DNA of 62,288 nt from JAZOTM01 sp045657625 (GCA_045657625.1 JAZOTM010000020.1:1-62288), one strand, 5' to 3'; shown: positions 7,773 through 17,510, counted from the stretch's first letter. Notes: generated by a model not told the origin, from the letters alone. Translations and numbers: made by a program.

Positions 7773-8892
7773 GGCTTTACGCTATGGTTTTACAACGGGA
7801 ACTTGCGCCACTGCAGCGACGAAGGCTGCGGCAGAGATTTTGTTGTCCGGGAAAACAGTGGAGGACGTGGTCATAACGACTCCGAAAGGAAAGGTACTAC
7901 ATTTACCCATTCGTGTGATGGAAGTAGAAAAGACCTTTGTTACTTGCGCTGTACAAAAGGATGCCGGAGACGACGCAGATGTGACGGATGGCATTTGGAT
8001 TTATGCAAAAGTATCTTTGGAAGACTCCGGCTATGTAGTGGATGGAGGAGTTGGAATTGGTCGTGTGACAAAAGAAGGACTTGATCAACCGGTTGGAAAT
8101 GCTGCTATAAATAGTGTTCCAAGGAAGACAATAAAAGCGGCAATGGAGGAGACGGCAGAGACCTTTGGATATACCGGAGGTATGTTAGCAGTCATATCAG
8201 CACCGGAGGGCGTAGAAATAGCAAAAAAGACCTTTAATCCTCGTTTGGGAATTGATGGTGGAATTTCTATTTTGGGAACCAGCGGAATTGTGGAACCCAT
8301 GAGTGAGCAGGCCTTATTGGATACGATTTTAACAGAAATGCGCGTGCGCATTTGTGAATACGGAAAAAATATTGTAATTACTCCCGGAAATTACGGCCAA
8401 GATTTTGTGAAGGAACACATTGGCATTGACCTAGAACAAACGGTAAAATGTAGTAATTTTATTGGAAATACCATTGAATTTGCGAAAAATGAAGGAATTG
8501 AAAATCTTTTGTTAGTGGGACATATTGGAAAATTGGTAAAACTTGGAGTTGGTATTATGAATACGCACTCCAAGGAGGCAGATGCCCGTATGGAAACATT
8601 AACCATTTGTCTGTTGGAAGCAGGAGGAAAAGAAGAAGAATTAAGAGAATTGCTGCAAAAAAATACGACAGAAGATGGGTGTGCATATTTGCAAGAAATC
8701 GGAATGTTGGAGAAAACAGCCGCAATTCTTATGGCGCGTATAGAGGATGTATTGGCGCGAAAAGGGGGAGAAAAAGTAAAAATCGGCGCAGTGGTATTTT
8801 CAAAACAACTGCAATGTTTTTTTATGACAAAGGAAGCAGAAAGGATGTTCCAAGATGGTACATTTTGTTGGAGCGGGACCGGGAGCTGTTGA
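7744..8892 (+). CDS. cbiD: Cobalt-precorrin-5B C1-methyltransferase CbiD
   Basis: A 382-residue CbiD, the SAM-dependent C1 methylase unique to the anaerobic pathway. The ATG at 7744 is chosen because the conserved N-terminus (LRYGFTTGTCATAATKAAA) begins about 13 residues later and an AAAGGA/GGAG ribosome site precedes it; the frame stays open upstream inside the ATPase gene, but those codons look unrelated. Family marks include GGVGIGRVTKEGLDQPVGNAAIN, ISAPEGVEIAKKTFNPRLGI and GGISILGTSGIVEPMS. It overlaps the next gene by 38 bases, so translation is probably coupled. Confidence 0.94.
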   Translation: MEEFIRKDGKALRYGFTTGTCATAATKAAAEILLSGKTVEDVVITTPKGKVLHLPIRVMEVEKTFVTCAVQKDAGDDADVTDGIWIYAKVSLEDSGYVVDGGVGIGRVTKEGLDQPVGNAAINSVPRKTIKAAMEETAETFGYTGGMLAVISAPEGVEIAKKTFNPRLGIDGGISILGTSGIVEPMSEQALLDTILTEMRVRICEYGKNIVITPGNYGQDFVKEHIGIDLEQTVKCSNFIGNTIEFAKNEGIENLLLVGHIGKLVKLGVGIMNTHSKEADARMETLTICLLEAGGKEEELRELLQKNTTEDGCAYLQEIGMLEKTAAILMARIEDVLARKGGEKVKIGAVVFSKQLQCFFMTKEAERMFQDGTFCWSGTGSC

Positions 8893-10621
8893 TTTAATTA
8901 CAGTTCGTGGTCAAAATTTATTAAAAAATGCAGATGTTGTGATTTATGCGGGATCCTTGGTAAACCCTGCGTTATTGCAACTTTGTAAAGAAAATGCAGA
9001 AATTTACGATAGTGCTTATTTAAATTTGGATGAAGTGATTCAAATTGTGAAAGAAGCAGAAGAAAAGGGACTCGATATTGTTCGTTTGCATACAGGAGAT
9101 CCCAGCATTTTTGGTGCAATCCGGGAGCAAATGGATCGTCTGCGGGAAGAACAAATTGCATTTGATATTTGTCCGGGAGTGAGCAGCTTCTTTGGAGCGG
9201 CAGCATCTGCAGAGGTGGAGTATACCTTGCCGGATGTATCACAAACGGTAATTATTAGTCGAATGGAAGGAAGAACCCCTGTGCCGAAGGGACAAGAATT
9301 AAGAGATTTGGCACGACATAAGGCTACGTTGGTGCTATTTTTGAGCGTAGGCATGGCTGAAAAAGTAGAGGAAGAGTTGATTTTGGGAGGATATCATCCG
9401 GATACCCCGGTGGCGATTTGCTACAAGGTTACTTGGCCGGAGGAAAAAATTCTGCGAGGAACATTGAAGGAACTTGCAGAATTAGCAAAACGTGAAAATA
9501 TCACGAAAACAGCGTTGATACTGGTGGGCGACGTTATGGGAAAGGAATATTCTTTGTCCAAACTGTATGACGCCAACTTTGAAACAGAATATCGGAAAAA
9601 AAAGAAAAGAAAGAAATTAAGTATTTTTACTTATACAGATAAAGGAACAGTATTAGGCAACAAAATTAAGAGTTTCAGCGAAGGACAAGGCTGGTTTGAA
9701 GAAATTTCTTTGTATGAAAGATGTAAAGAAGAAGAGATTTTGGCAAAGGAATTTGTTTGTAGTGAAGTCTTGTTATTTGTGGGAGCGACGGGGATTGCGG
9801 TTCGAAAAATAGCGCCTTATTTGCAAAGCAAAGTGTTTGATCCGGCGGTATTATCCGTGGACGAAAAGGGTACCCATGTGATTTCTTTGGTTTCCGGTCA
9901 TTTGGGTGGAGCTAATGACTGGAGTAAAAAAATTGCGGACATATTGGAGGGAGAGGCAGTAATAAGCACTGCAACGGATGTAGAAGGAAAATTTGCTGTG
10001 GATAATTTTGCCAAAAAGAATGAATTGTTTTTTGAAGATTATAAGCAAATTCAATTGATTTCTTCTGCAATTTTAAAGGATGAAACAGTGGGGGTTTATA
10101 CAAAAAATAAAGTCCTTGGAAAGATGCCTTCCGGAGTAGTTTATCAAGACGTAGGGAAGCTTGGTATCGAAGTAGTAGATGGGTTAAAAAAAGAGACTCG
10201 TTTTGAAAGTCAATGTACACTTTTTTCAAAAAATCTTGTGGTTGGAATTGGATGTAAAGCCGGAAAAACCAAGGAAGAAATTGATGCAGCCATACAAGAG
10301 GTTTTTGCAGAATGTGGTGTGTCGGAAAAACGAATTTCTGCCCTTGCTTCGATTGATGTGAAACAAGAGGAAAAAGGCTTGCTGGAATACGCGGCAGAGA
10401 AACAACTGCCTCTATCTTTTTATACGGCGGAGGAATTGGGAAGTTTAGAAGGCGATTTTACGCCGTCTGCTTTTGTCGCAAAGCAGGTAGGAGTAGATAA
10501 TGTATGTGAGAGAAGTGCTATGTATTGCGCCGGAGAAGAGGCGGAATTGCTGTTAAAAAAACAGGCGCTTAACGGGGTAACAATTGCAATCGCAGGAGGA
10601 AAACAATGCTATATGTGGTAG
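8855..10621 (+). CDS. cbiFG: CbiF-CbiG fusion (C11-methyltransferase and cobalt-precorrin-5A hydrolase)
   Basis: A 588-residue two-domain enzyme. Residues 1 to about 245 are a tetrapyrrole methylase of the CbiF/CobM type (FVGAGPGAVDLITVRG, VIYAGSLVNPALL, LHTGDPSIFGAI), which methylates C11 of cobalt-precorrin-4. Residues from about 255 are CbiG, which opens the ring-A lactone and releases the two-carbon fragment: IFTYTDKGTVLGNKI, FVGATGIAVRKIAPYL, HVISLVSGHLGGANDWS, and a C-terminal subdomain starting VVGIGCKAGKTKEEI. Together they catalyse consecutive steps. AAGGA lies about 9 bases before the ATG. Confidence 0.93.
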   Translation: MVHFVGAGPGAVDLITVRGQNLLKNADVVIYAGSLVNPALLQLCKENAEIYDSAYLNLDEVIQIVKEAEEKGLDIVRLHTGDPSIFGAIREQMDRLREEQIAFDICPGVSSFFGAAASAEVEYTLPDVSQTVIISRMEGRTPVPKGQELRDLARHKATLVLFLSVGMAEKVEEELILGGYHPDTPVAICYKVTWPEEKILRGTLKELAELAKRENITKTALILVGDVMGKEYSLSKLYDANFETEYRKKKKRKKLSIFTYTDKGTVLGNKIKSFSEGQGWFEEISLYERCKEEEILAKEFVCSEVLLFVGATGIAVRKIAPYLQSKVFDPAVLSVDEKGTHVISLVSGHLGGANDWSKKIADILEGEAVISTATDVEGKFAVDNFAKKNELFFEDYKQIQLISSAILKDETVGVYTKNKVLGKMPSGVVYQDVGKLGIEVVDGLKKETRFESQCTLFSKNLVVGIGCKAGKTKEEIDAAIQEVFAECGVSEKRISALASIDVKQEEKGLLEYAAEKQLPLSFYTAEELGSLEGDFTPSAFVAKQVGVDNVCERSAMYCAGEEAELLLKKQALNGVTIAIAGGKQCYMW

Positions 10622-12120
10622 GTATCGGACCCGGAAATTATGAAAATATGACCATTCGTGCAGAAAAAGCAATTCAGGAATCGGATATGATTGTCGGTTA
10701 TACAAAATATCTGTCTTTATTAAAACCTTATTTTCCGGAAAAAGAATTTTTTGGTACGGGAATGACAGGGGAAATTGCTCGTTGTAGAGAAGCGATTGCT
10801 TTTGCAAAACAAGGAAAAACCGTGTCTGTGGTATGCAGTGGGGATAGCGGTATTTATGGTATGGCCAGTTTGATTTATGAATTGGCCGAAAAAGAAGATC
10901 AGTCTATCGAAATACAGGTTATACCCGGAATTACAGCTGCTTTAAGTGGAAGTGCTCTTTTGGGAGCACCACTAGCACATGATACAGCAATCATTAGTTT
11001 AAGTGATCTGATGACGCCTAAGAGTTTCATTTGGGAACGTGTTCGTTGTGCAGCTAAGGGAGATTTCTGCATTGCAATTTACAATCCTTCTAGTAAAAAA
11101 AGAGGTACTTACTTGCAAGAGGCTTGTAAGATTTTGCTGGAATATCGGAGTAAAAATACCCCCTGTGGATTTGCAAAGAGAATCGGAAGAGAAGGGGAAG
11201 AAGTGCATTTTTGTACGTTAGAGGAATTGCAATTTGCGGAAGTAGACATGGAAACCACGGTTTTTATAGGAAATAGTCAAAGCCGTTTTGGCGAGAAAAC
11301 GTTGATTACACCACGTGGATATATTGAAAAATATGAGACTCCGAAGGCACAAATTGTGTTGTTTGGTGGTACCGTGGAAGGACGTAAATTGGCAGATTTC
11401 TTTGCGAAAGCCAAGCTGTCTGTGGCAGTATATGTTGCAACGGAATATGGGGAGGACGTTCTTCGGAAAGAAAAGGAAAACCCCTATTTACAGGTGCATG
11501 TTGGAAGACTTACAGAGGAAGAAATCAAGGAAATTTTGATAAAGACAAAGCCAAAATATGTGGTGGATGCGACGCATCCGTATGCTATTGAAGTAACAAA
11601 AAATATTGAAACGGCAGCAAAAGAAGCGCAGGTTCCTTACCAAAGGGTGTTAAGAGAAAAGAATGAAACCGAGGAAGGAATTTACGTGGATAGTGTAAAG
11701 GATGCGGCATTGCTGTTAAGGGATAGAAAGGATTTGCAACCGGTATTTTTGTTGACAGGAAGTAAGGAAGCTGATGTATTTGCCGGAGTATTTGAATCAT
11801 TGGAAAACTTGTATGTAAGGATTATTCCCGGAAAAGAGAATTTGGAAAAAATGAGTCACATTGGTTTGGAAATGTCTCATGTGGTTGCTATGCAGGGACC
11901 TTTTTCTCAGGCAATGAATGAAGTCATGTTTCAACATTTTGGGGTGAAAACCATTGTTACGAAGGAATCCGGTGAAAAGGGTGGTTTTTACGAAAAAATA
12001 AATGCAGCAAAAAGTTTGGGCGTTACGTCCATAATTGTACGCCGACCGGTGGAGGAAACGGGACTTCCCTTTATGGAGGTTGCGAACAAAATCATGCAGG
12101 AAGTTCAGAAAGAAGACTAG
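10606..12120 (+). CDS. cbiHJ: CbiH-CbiJ fusion (C17-methyltransferase and precorrin-6A reductase)
   Basis: A 504-residue fusion. The first 240 residues are the ring-contracting C17 methylase CbiH/CobJ (VVGIGPGNYENMTIRAEKA, VVCSGDSGIYGMASL, IPGITAALSGSALLGAPLAHD, FCIAIYNPSSKKR). From about residue 250 the chain is CbiJ/CobK, the reductase (IVLFGGTVEGRKLADFF, VVDATHPYAIEVTKNI, TGSKEADVFA, MQGPFSQAMNE). A strong AGGAGG sits at 10594-10599, and the gene overlaps the end of cbiFG by 16 bases. The domain pairing is common in Clostridia. Confidence 0.93.
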   Translation: MLYVVGIGPGNYENMTIRAEKAIQESDMIVGYTKYLSLLKPYFPEKEFFGTGMTGEIARCREAIAFAKQGKTVSVVCSGDSGIYGMASLIYELAEKEDQSIEIQVIPGITAALSGSALLGAPLAHDTAIISLSDLMTPKSFIWERVRCAAKGDFCIAIYNPSSKKRGTYLQEACKILLEYRSKNTPCGFAKRIGREGEEVHFCTLEELQFAEVDMETTVFIGNSQSRFGEKTLITPRGYIEKYETPKAQIVLFGGTVEGRKLADFFAKAKLSVAVYVATEYGEDVLRKEKENPYLQVHVGRLTEEEIKEILIKTKPKYVVDATHPYAIEVTKNIETAAKEAQVPYQRVLREKNETEEGIYVDSVKDAALLLRDRKDLQPVFLLTGSKEADVFAGVFESLENLYVRIIPGKENLEKMSHIGLEMSHVVAMQGPFSQAMNEVMFQHFGVKTIVTKESGEKGGFYEKINAAKSLGVTSIIVRRPVEETGLPFMEVANKIMQEVQKED

Positions 12121-12121
12121 T

Positions 12122-13342
12122 ATGAAGGAAATAGACATTATCGGGACAGGAATGGGAAATCGAGCCACTATGACAGTGGAGGGTTACGAGGCACTTTCAC
12201 GGTGTGATTTTTTTATTGGATCAACAAGATTGGTGGAGGAGTTTCAAAATTTAAAAATTCCCTGTGTATCTGAAGTAAAAACGGATAAAATAGTAGATAG
12301 TATACAAGCTGCAAAGGGAAAGAAAATTGCAGTGCTTATGTCGGGAGATACCGGTTTCTATAGTGGGGCTAAAAAACTGGCACAGTATTTTTTGGAGCCT
12401 GCTATGGCAAAAAAATATCGGGTTAAGATTTATCCCGGTATTTCGTCTGTGTCCTATTTTGCTTCAAAATTAGGAAGAAGTTGGGAAAAATGGGGCATTT
12501 GTTCTATGCATGGAGAAAAGAGTAATTACCTTGCGGAATTACAGAAGAAATCCCAAGTGTTTTTGCTGACCGGAGGGAATATTCCTGAAATTTTGGAAAC
12601 ATTGCAAAATTCCGGTTATGAAGAGGCGCGGATTACGATAGGTGAGAATTTGGGAAGCGAAAAGGAACGCATCTTCTCCGGTTCGGTGCAGGAATGCATG
12701 GAGCAGGACTTTGGAACACTTTCGGTGATGCTCATGGAAGTGTCGGAGGAAAAGCGAGGGAGACTAAGCGGAATTTCTGATGATGAATTCACCAGAAATC
12801 AAACCCCTATGACAAAGAGTGAGGTACGGGCTGTGACTTTGAGCCGATTAGCGATTCGAGAAACCGATATTTGTTATGATATTGGTGCTGGAACAGGCTC
12901 GGTATCCATCGAAATGGCATATGCAGCAACGAATGGAACTGTTTACAGTTTGGAAAAAAAAGAGGAAGCTCTTTCGGTGCTTGAGACCAATAAACGAAAG
13001 TTTGGTTGCGATAATATGCAATTGATTCCGGGAGAGGCCTTGGAGGAAATAAAAAAACTTCCGGCACCAAATGTTGCTTTTTTTGGCGGAACGGGTGGAA
13101 ATTTAGAAGGAATTTTGAGAGAATTATTAAAGAAGAGCCCAAATGTGCACATGGTATTTCAGGTGATTTCTTTGCAGAGCTTAGGAGAAGTTTTGGAAAT
13201 GCTGGAGAAATACCCTATTAAGAACGTGGAAATTTCACAGATACAGGTGTCTAGAGGGAAGAAAGCAGGAAGGCATCAATTAATGGAAGCCTTGAATCCT
13301 GTTTATATAATAGTCGGGGACGGAGACATTTATGAGTATTAA
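12122..13342 (+). CDS. cbiET: CbiE-CbiT fusion (C5/C15-methyltransferase and decarboxylase)
   Basis: A 406-residue CobL-type fusion. The ATG at 12122, one base after the previous stop, is chosen because the methylase motif IDIIGTGMGNRATMTVEGYE starts at once. The frame stays open upstream, but that part overlaps cbiHJ and looks unrelated. Residues 1 to about 210 are CbiE (SGDTGFYSGAKKL, YPGISSVSYFASKL). Residues from about 220 are CbiT, a class I SAM methylase (ICYDIGAGTGSVSIEMA) that methylates C15 and removes the acetate carboxyl at C12. It overlaps cbiA by 11 bases. Confidence 0.93.
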   Translation: MKEIDIIGTGMGNRATMTVEGYEALSRCDFFIGSTRLVEEFQNLKIPCVSEVKTDKIVDSIQAAKGKKIAVLMSGDTGFYSGAKKLAQYFLEPAMAKKYRVKIYPGISSVSYFASKLGRSWEKWGICSMHGEKSNYLAELQKKSQVFLLTGGNIPEILETLQNSGYEEARITIGENLGSEKERIFSGSVQECMEQDFGTLSVMLMEVSEEKRGRLSGISDDEFTRNQTPMTKSEVRAVTLSRLAIRETDICYDIGAGTGSVSIEMAYAATNGTVYSLEKKEEALSVLETNKRKFGCDNMQLIPGEALEEIKKLPAPNVAFFGGTGGNLEGILRELLKKSPNVHMVFQVISLQSLGEVLEMLEKYPIKNVEISQIQVSRGKKAGRHQLMEALNPVYIIVGDGDIYEY

Positions 13343-14723
13343 TCGAGTTATGATATCCGCTACATCCAGCGGGGTAGGCAAAACCACATTTACCTGTGGT
13401 TTGCTTCAAGTCTTATTAAATCGAAAAAAGAATCCCATGGCATTTAAATGCGGTCCGGATTATATAGATCCTTTATTTCATAAAAAGGTTCTAGGTATTC
13501 CTACCGGCAATTTAGATAGTTTTTTTATGAAACGGGAAGAAATGCTATATTGTTTACAAGAGGAATCCCAAGGGTCTGATATTGTGGTTTTGGAAGGTGT
13601 GATGGGCTACTACGATGGAATTCGTGCTACCACGAAGGCTAGTAGTGCGGAAATTGCCAAAATGACGGAAACACCGGTGGTTCTTATGGTGGACGCTAAG
13701 GGAATGGCAGCATCCGTTGGCGCGGTATTAAAGGGCTTTTTGGAATATCAACCGGATCTTAATTGTATTCGTGGTGTGATTTTTAATCGTATGGCACCTT
13801 CTCTTTATGAGGATGTGGCGCATATTGCCAGAGAACTTGGCGTGGAACCGCTTGGATATTTGCCGGAAATTAAGGGCTATAAATGGGAAAGCAGACATTT
13901 GGGACTGGTAAAACCGGATGAAATAAAAAATTTTCAGGCGGCAGTTCGTTTTGTTGCTGCTGAAATTGAGCGAACAGTGGATGTAGACAAATTGCTGGAA
14001 ATCGCAACAAAAGCCGGTAAATTTGAAATTTCGAAAGAACAAAAAATGCATATTTTTGGTACCCCCTTAATTCGCCCGAATGAAAATGCGGTGCGTGTGG
14101 CGATAGCAAGAGATGAAGCTTTTTGTTTTTATTACAAAGAAAATATATTGTTCTTGAAGGAATTGGGTTGTGATATCATTCCCTTTAGTCCGATTCATAA
14201 CGAACGGATGCCACGGTGTGATGCGTTGATTTTGCCCGGAGGTTACCCGGAGTTATATGCGGAGTTCCTAGAGGAAAATGAGGCGATGCGAGAGGAAATT
14301 TTAGAGAAAATAGAAGGCGGGTTGCCTACTATTGCTGAATGCGGTGGTTTTATGTATTTGCATCATGTGATTACCGGTCAACAGAATTCTTCCCATCGTT
14401 TTGTGGGATATATCAAGAAAAACTGTCATTGGAAAGGATTTCACAGCCATTTTGGATATGTAGAACTGATGCCGAATGTGAATTCTATTTTGGGAAAAAG
14501 AGACGTAGTTTTGCGTGGACATGAATTCCATTATTTTGACAGTGAAGATCCGGGATGTGCATTGCTTGCAATTAAGCCCGGTAGTGGAAAAAATTGGGAA
14601 ACCGGGTATTGTACGGATACGTTATATGCAGGTTTTCCGCATATTCATTTTTGGGGCAGTAAAGAAAGTGCCAGAAATTTTGTAAAAGCAGCAAAGGAAT
14701 ATAGGAAAAAGGAAAATGGATAA
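13332..14723 (+). CDS. cbiA: Cobyrinate a,c-diamide synthase CbiA
   Basis: A 463-residue ATP- and glutamine-dependent amidase. The N-terminal dethiobiotin-synthetase-like domain has the P-loop ISATSSGVGKTTFTCGLLQ and the CGPDYIDPLFH and LEGVMGYYDG motifs. The C-terminal class I amidotransferase domain has LILPGGYPELYAE and the nucleophile Cys in IAECGGFMYLH, with the catalytic His region at AGFPHIHFWGS. Length agrees with the family. It overlaps cobT by 8 bases. Confidence 0.95.
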   Translation: MSINRVMISATSSGVGKTTFTCGLLQVLLNRKKNPMAFKCGPDYIDPLFHKKVLGIPTGNLDSFFMKREEMLYCLQEESQGSDIVVLEGVMGYYDGIRATTKASSAEIAKMTETPVVLMVDAKGMAASVGAVLKGFLEYQPDLNCIRGVIFNRMAPSLYEDVAHIARELGVEPLGYLPEIKGYKWESRHLGLVKPDEIKNFQAAVRFVAAEIERTVDVDKLLEIATKAGKFEISKEQKMHIFGTPLIRPNENAVRVAIARDEAFCFYYKENILFLKELGCDIIPFSPIHNERMPRCDALILPGGYPELYAEFLEENEAMREEILEKIEGGLPTIAECGGFMYLHHVITGQQNSSHRFVGYIKKNCHWKGFHSHFGYVELMPNVNSILGKRDVVLRGHEFHYFDSEDPGCALLAIKPGSGKNWETGYCTDTLYAGFPHIHFWGSKESARNFVKAAKEYRKKENG

Positions 14724-15798
14724 AGAAACCTATTTGAAATTACAGCAGTGGAGAGACCAAATACAAGAGGTGGATTATGACGCTGAAAAGAAGGCTGCTG
14801 CTCATTGGGATTCCATTGCCAAGCCTTTAGATGGATTGGGGTTGTTTGAAAAAACAGTGAGCCGTATGGCGGCGATGATGGCTACTGAACAGGTGGAAAT
14901 TAAGAAACCGGCTGTTTGTGTAATGTGTGCAGATAATGGAATTGTGCAAGAAGGCGTGTCTCAGAGCACAGAAGAAGTCACGGCTTTGGTTGCAAAAAGT
15001 ATGTTAGCCGGAAAGGCAAATATAAATCGTATGGCGTCATATTGTGATGCCAGTGTGCTGGTTGTGGATATAGGAATGCTTCAAAAGGTAGAAGATGACA
15101 ATTTGTTAAATTGGAATGTTCGACGCGGAAGTCGCAATTTTTTACAAGAACCTGCAATGACAGAAGAAGAAGTATGCTTTGCTATCGCAGGTGGCGTGGA
15201 ATTGGTTCGTTTATGCAAGGAAAAAGGATTTGACCTTCTTTGTACCGGCGAAATGGGAATTGGAAATACTACCACGAGTACGGCCATGGCTGCAAAAATG
15301 TTAGAACTTTCGCCGGAGGAATTGGCAGGAACCGGTGCCGGTCTGGATGAAAAGGGCTTGAAGAGAAAGAAAGAAGTACTAAAAGAGGCTTTTCAGAAAT
15401 ATCAAATCGAGCATGAGGAAACTTTGAAGATTTTATGTACCTTTGGTGGTTATGACCTTGCAGGATTGGTAGGTGTCTATTTAGGCGGTGCAATCTATCG
15501 CATACCGGTGATCATTGACGGTTTAATTGCCGCTACAGCAGCACTTACAGCGGAACGGTTATTTCCGGGTACGAAACGCTATATGATTGCTAGTCATATG
15601 GGAAAAGAAAAGGGGATGCAGGCAATTTTACAGGAATTGGCCTTGGAACCTGTGATATATGGCAATTTGGCTTTAGGGGAAGGTACCGGCGCAGTCATGA
15701 TGATTCCGCTGCTACAAATGGCTTTACGTGTTTACAATGGAAACACACAGTTTTCCGATATAGATGTAGAAAAATACGAAAGATACGAAGAACTATGA
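14716..15798 (+). CDS. cobT: Nicotinate-nucleotide:dimethylbenzimidazole phosphoribosyltransferase CobT
   Basis: A 360-residue CobT that activates the lower-ligand base as its alpha-riboside phosphate. Conserved stretches are HWDSIAKPLDGLGLFE, VMCADNGIVQEGVSQS, TGEMGIGNTTTSTAM and, near the C-terminus, LALGEGTGAVMMIPLL, which holds the catalytic Glu. No benzimidazole synthesis genes (bza or bluB) are seen nearby, so the base is either imported or another purine or benzimidazole. The stop overlaps the cobU start as ATGA. Confidence 0.95.
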   Translation: MDKETYLKLQQWRDQIQEVDYDAEKKAAAHWDSIAKPLDGLGLFEKTVSRMAAMMATEQVEIKKPAVCVMCADNGIVQEGVSQSTEEVTALVAKSMLAGKANINRMASYCDASVLVVDIGMLQKVEDDNLLNWNVRRGSRNFLQEPAMTEEEVCFAIAGGVELVRLCKEKGFDLLCTGEMGIGNTTTSTAMAAKMLELSPEELAGTGAGLDEKGLKRKKEVLKEAFQKYQIEHEETLKILCTFGGYDLAGLVGVYLGGAIYRIPVIIDGLIAATAALTAERLFPGTKRYMIASHMGKEKGMQAILQELALEPVIYGNLALGEGTGAVMMIPLLQMALRVYNGNTQFSDIDVEKYERYEEL

Positions 15799-16331
15799 TT
15801 GTGGTGGTGACAGGCGGAAGTGCCAGCGGAAAATCCGCTTATGCGGAAGACTTGGCATGTTACTTAGCAGGTGAAAAAAAGAAGTATTACATTGCTACCA
15901 TGATGCCTTTTGGACAGGAAGGCAAAGCACGTGTGGAAAAACACGTGGCGGAGCGAGCAGGAAAAGGATTTGAGACCATAGAAAGAAGTACGAGATTTTT
16001 GGAAATGGTGGAAAACCTTACGACAGGGGAGGCTGTTTATCTTTTGGAAGATCTGTCAAATTTACTGGCGAATATGATATTTGAAGAAAAAAAGGAAAAT
16101 CCTGTCTGGGAAATAGTAGAAGCAATTGCAGAATTGCATGCAAAATCCTGCGATTGCGTGATTGTCACAAACGAAATTTTTTCTGACGGAGAACAGTATG
16201 GGGAGGAAACAGAAGTTTATCGTAAACTTTTGGGAATGTGCAATCAGGAAATGGTGAAGATGGCAGACTGCTTTGTGGAAGTGGTTTATTCTCTTCCCAT
16301 ATATAGAAAAGGAGAAAAGATATGCTTTTAA
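15795..16331 (+). CDS. cobU: Adenosylcobinamide kinase/guanylyltransferase CobU
   Basis: A 178-residue CobU that phosphorylates adenosylcobinamide and activates it with GMP. The P-loop is VTGGSASGKSAYAEDLA. The guanylylated-His region is ARVEKHVAERAGKGFETIE (H near residue 48), and VIVTNEIFSDG lies near residue 118. Length matches the family. It overlaps cobT by 4 and cobS by 10 bases. A shorter, degenerate relative lies at 17130. Confidence 0.93.
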   Translation: MIVVVTGGSASGKSAYAEDLACYLAGEKKKYYIATMMPFGQEGKARVEKHVAERAGKGFETIERSTRFLEMVENLTTGEAVYLLEDLSNLLANMIFEEKKENPVWEIVEAIAELHAKSCDCVIVTNEIFSDGEQYGEETEVYRKLLGMCNQEMVKMADCFVEVVYSLPIYRKGEKICF

Positions 16332-17098
16332 GAGCTTTTGCCATATGTTTTTCCATGTATTCCAGAATTCCCATGCCACAAGTAAAATGGGAGGAGAACA
16401 GTAAAAAATATGTCATTTGCTTTTTTCCGTTTATTGGGATTGTTTTAGGCTTTTTGGCAGGACTTCTTCAATGGGTTGGAACTCGATTGGAGATGCAACC
16501 GTTGCCTTATGCGTTACTGTTGATTGCGTTACCGATTGTAGTGACCGGAGGGATTCATTTTGATGGTTATTTGGATACGTCAGACGCAAGACATTCTTAC
16601 GGAAGCAAAGAAAAGAAATTGGAAATTTTAAAAGATCCGCATGTAGGAGCTTTTAGTTTTATTCAGGGAATACTATATTTTTTGTTGATTTTACCACCCT
16701 TGTATGAGTTGGTGCTCCGGATCGAAGGCACAGAAGTGCTATGGATGGGAATTTTTTTGTTTACCCAAAGTAGAGCTTTTAGTGGACTAGCGGTTGTTTT
16801 CTTTCCGGGAGCAAAAAAAGAAGGAACATTGTATGGATTTTCCGGAAATGGCACAGCCAGACTGGTACAGGGCATTATGCTTGGTTGGTGTGCTACAGTC
16901 GGCGTACTATTTGGGATGATACATTCCGGTATGTATCTTTTGCCTTATATTGGAAACATATGCTTGTTTTTCTATTATTTTAAAATGTCTAAAAAGGAAT
17001 TTGGTGGAATAACTGGGGATCTAGCCGGATGGTATCTTTGCATGGCCGAAGGTTTCGGACTGTGGATTCTGTATTTGGAAACAGTTTTGATGCCTTAG
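16322..17098 (+). CDS. cobS: Adenosylcobinamide-GDP ribazoletransferase CobS
   Basis: A 258-residue membrane enzyme that joins adenosylcobinamide-GDP and alpha-ribazole (phosphate), the last assembly step. The acidic active-site segment is GIHFDGYLDTSDARHSYGSK, followed by LEILKDPHVGAFSFI. Six or more hydrophobic segments are seen, and the length is typical. AAGGAG precedes the ATG. Confidence 0.94.
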   Translation: MLLRAFAICFSMYSRIPMPQVKWEENSKKYVICFFPFIGIVLGFLAGLLQWVGTRLEMQPLPYALLLIALPIVVTGGIHFDGYLDTSDARHSYGSKEKKLEILKDPHVGAFSFIQGILYFLLILPPLYELVLRIEGTEVLWMGIFLFTQSRAFSGLAVVFFPGAKKEGTLYGFSGNGTARLVQGIMLGWCATVGVLFGMIHSGMYLLPYIGNICLFFYYFKMSKKEFGGITGDLAGWYLCMAEGFGLWILYLETVLMP

Positions 17099-17129
17099 AA
17101 TTAGAATTTTTAAGGATAGGAGCAAAGAA

Positions 17130-17510
17130 ATGATTTTTGTTATAGGCGGCTCGTATCAAGGAAAAAACGAGTTCGTAGAAAAAAAATATGGCATATCGAG
17201 CAGTATGTTTTCCGATGAAACCTTTCAAAAGGTGGAAGAATTGTATGAAAGTCATGTGATTACGCATTTTGAACTGGTTTTAAAACAACTGCAGGATCAG
17301 AACATCGATAGTAAGAGGTTTTTAGAAATCTTAAGAAAGGAAAATCCGCAGGTTGTCATTATTGGAACTGAGGTGGGGATGGGTATTTTGCCCCTTGAAA
17401 AAACAGATCGGGATTTTCGAGAATATGTTGGGAGAAATTACTGCATAATGGCCCGGGAAGCAGAAGAAGTGTGGCGGGTAATTTGCGGGATTGGAGAACA
17501 ACTAAAGTGA
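17130..17510 (+). CDS. Short CobU-like protein
   Basis: A 126-residue protein resembling the two ends of CobU with the middle missing. The N-terminus MIFVIGGSYQGKNEFVEK matches the CobU P-loop region but has GKN where GKS/T is usual. The C-terminal half, IGTEVGMGILPLEKTDRDFREYVGRN, matches the CobU segment that ends in REAEEVWRVICGI. The guanylylated-His region is absent. It may be a divergent kinase-only form, a regulator or a decaying duplicate. AGGAGC lies before the ATG, and it overlaps the next start by one base (TGATG), so it is translated as part of the operon. Confidence 0.75.
   Translation: MIFVIGGSYQGKNEFVEKKYGISSSMFSDETFQKVEELYESHVITHFELVLKQLQDQNIDSKRFLEILRKENPQVVIIGTEVGMGILPLEKTDRDFREYVGRNYCIMAREAEEVWRVICGIGEQLK

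Noticed and set aside
12035..12121. Extended CbiET start at 12035
   Set aside because: The extra codons fall inside cbiHJ and precede the methylase motif; ATG 12122 is better.
17471..17509. Upstream start of the CobC gene at 17471
   Set aside because: It overlaps the previous gene and precedes the conserved start LIRHG by too much.
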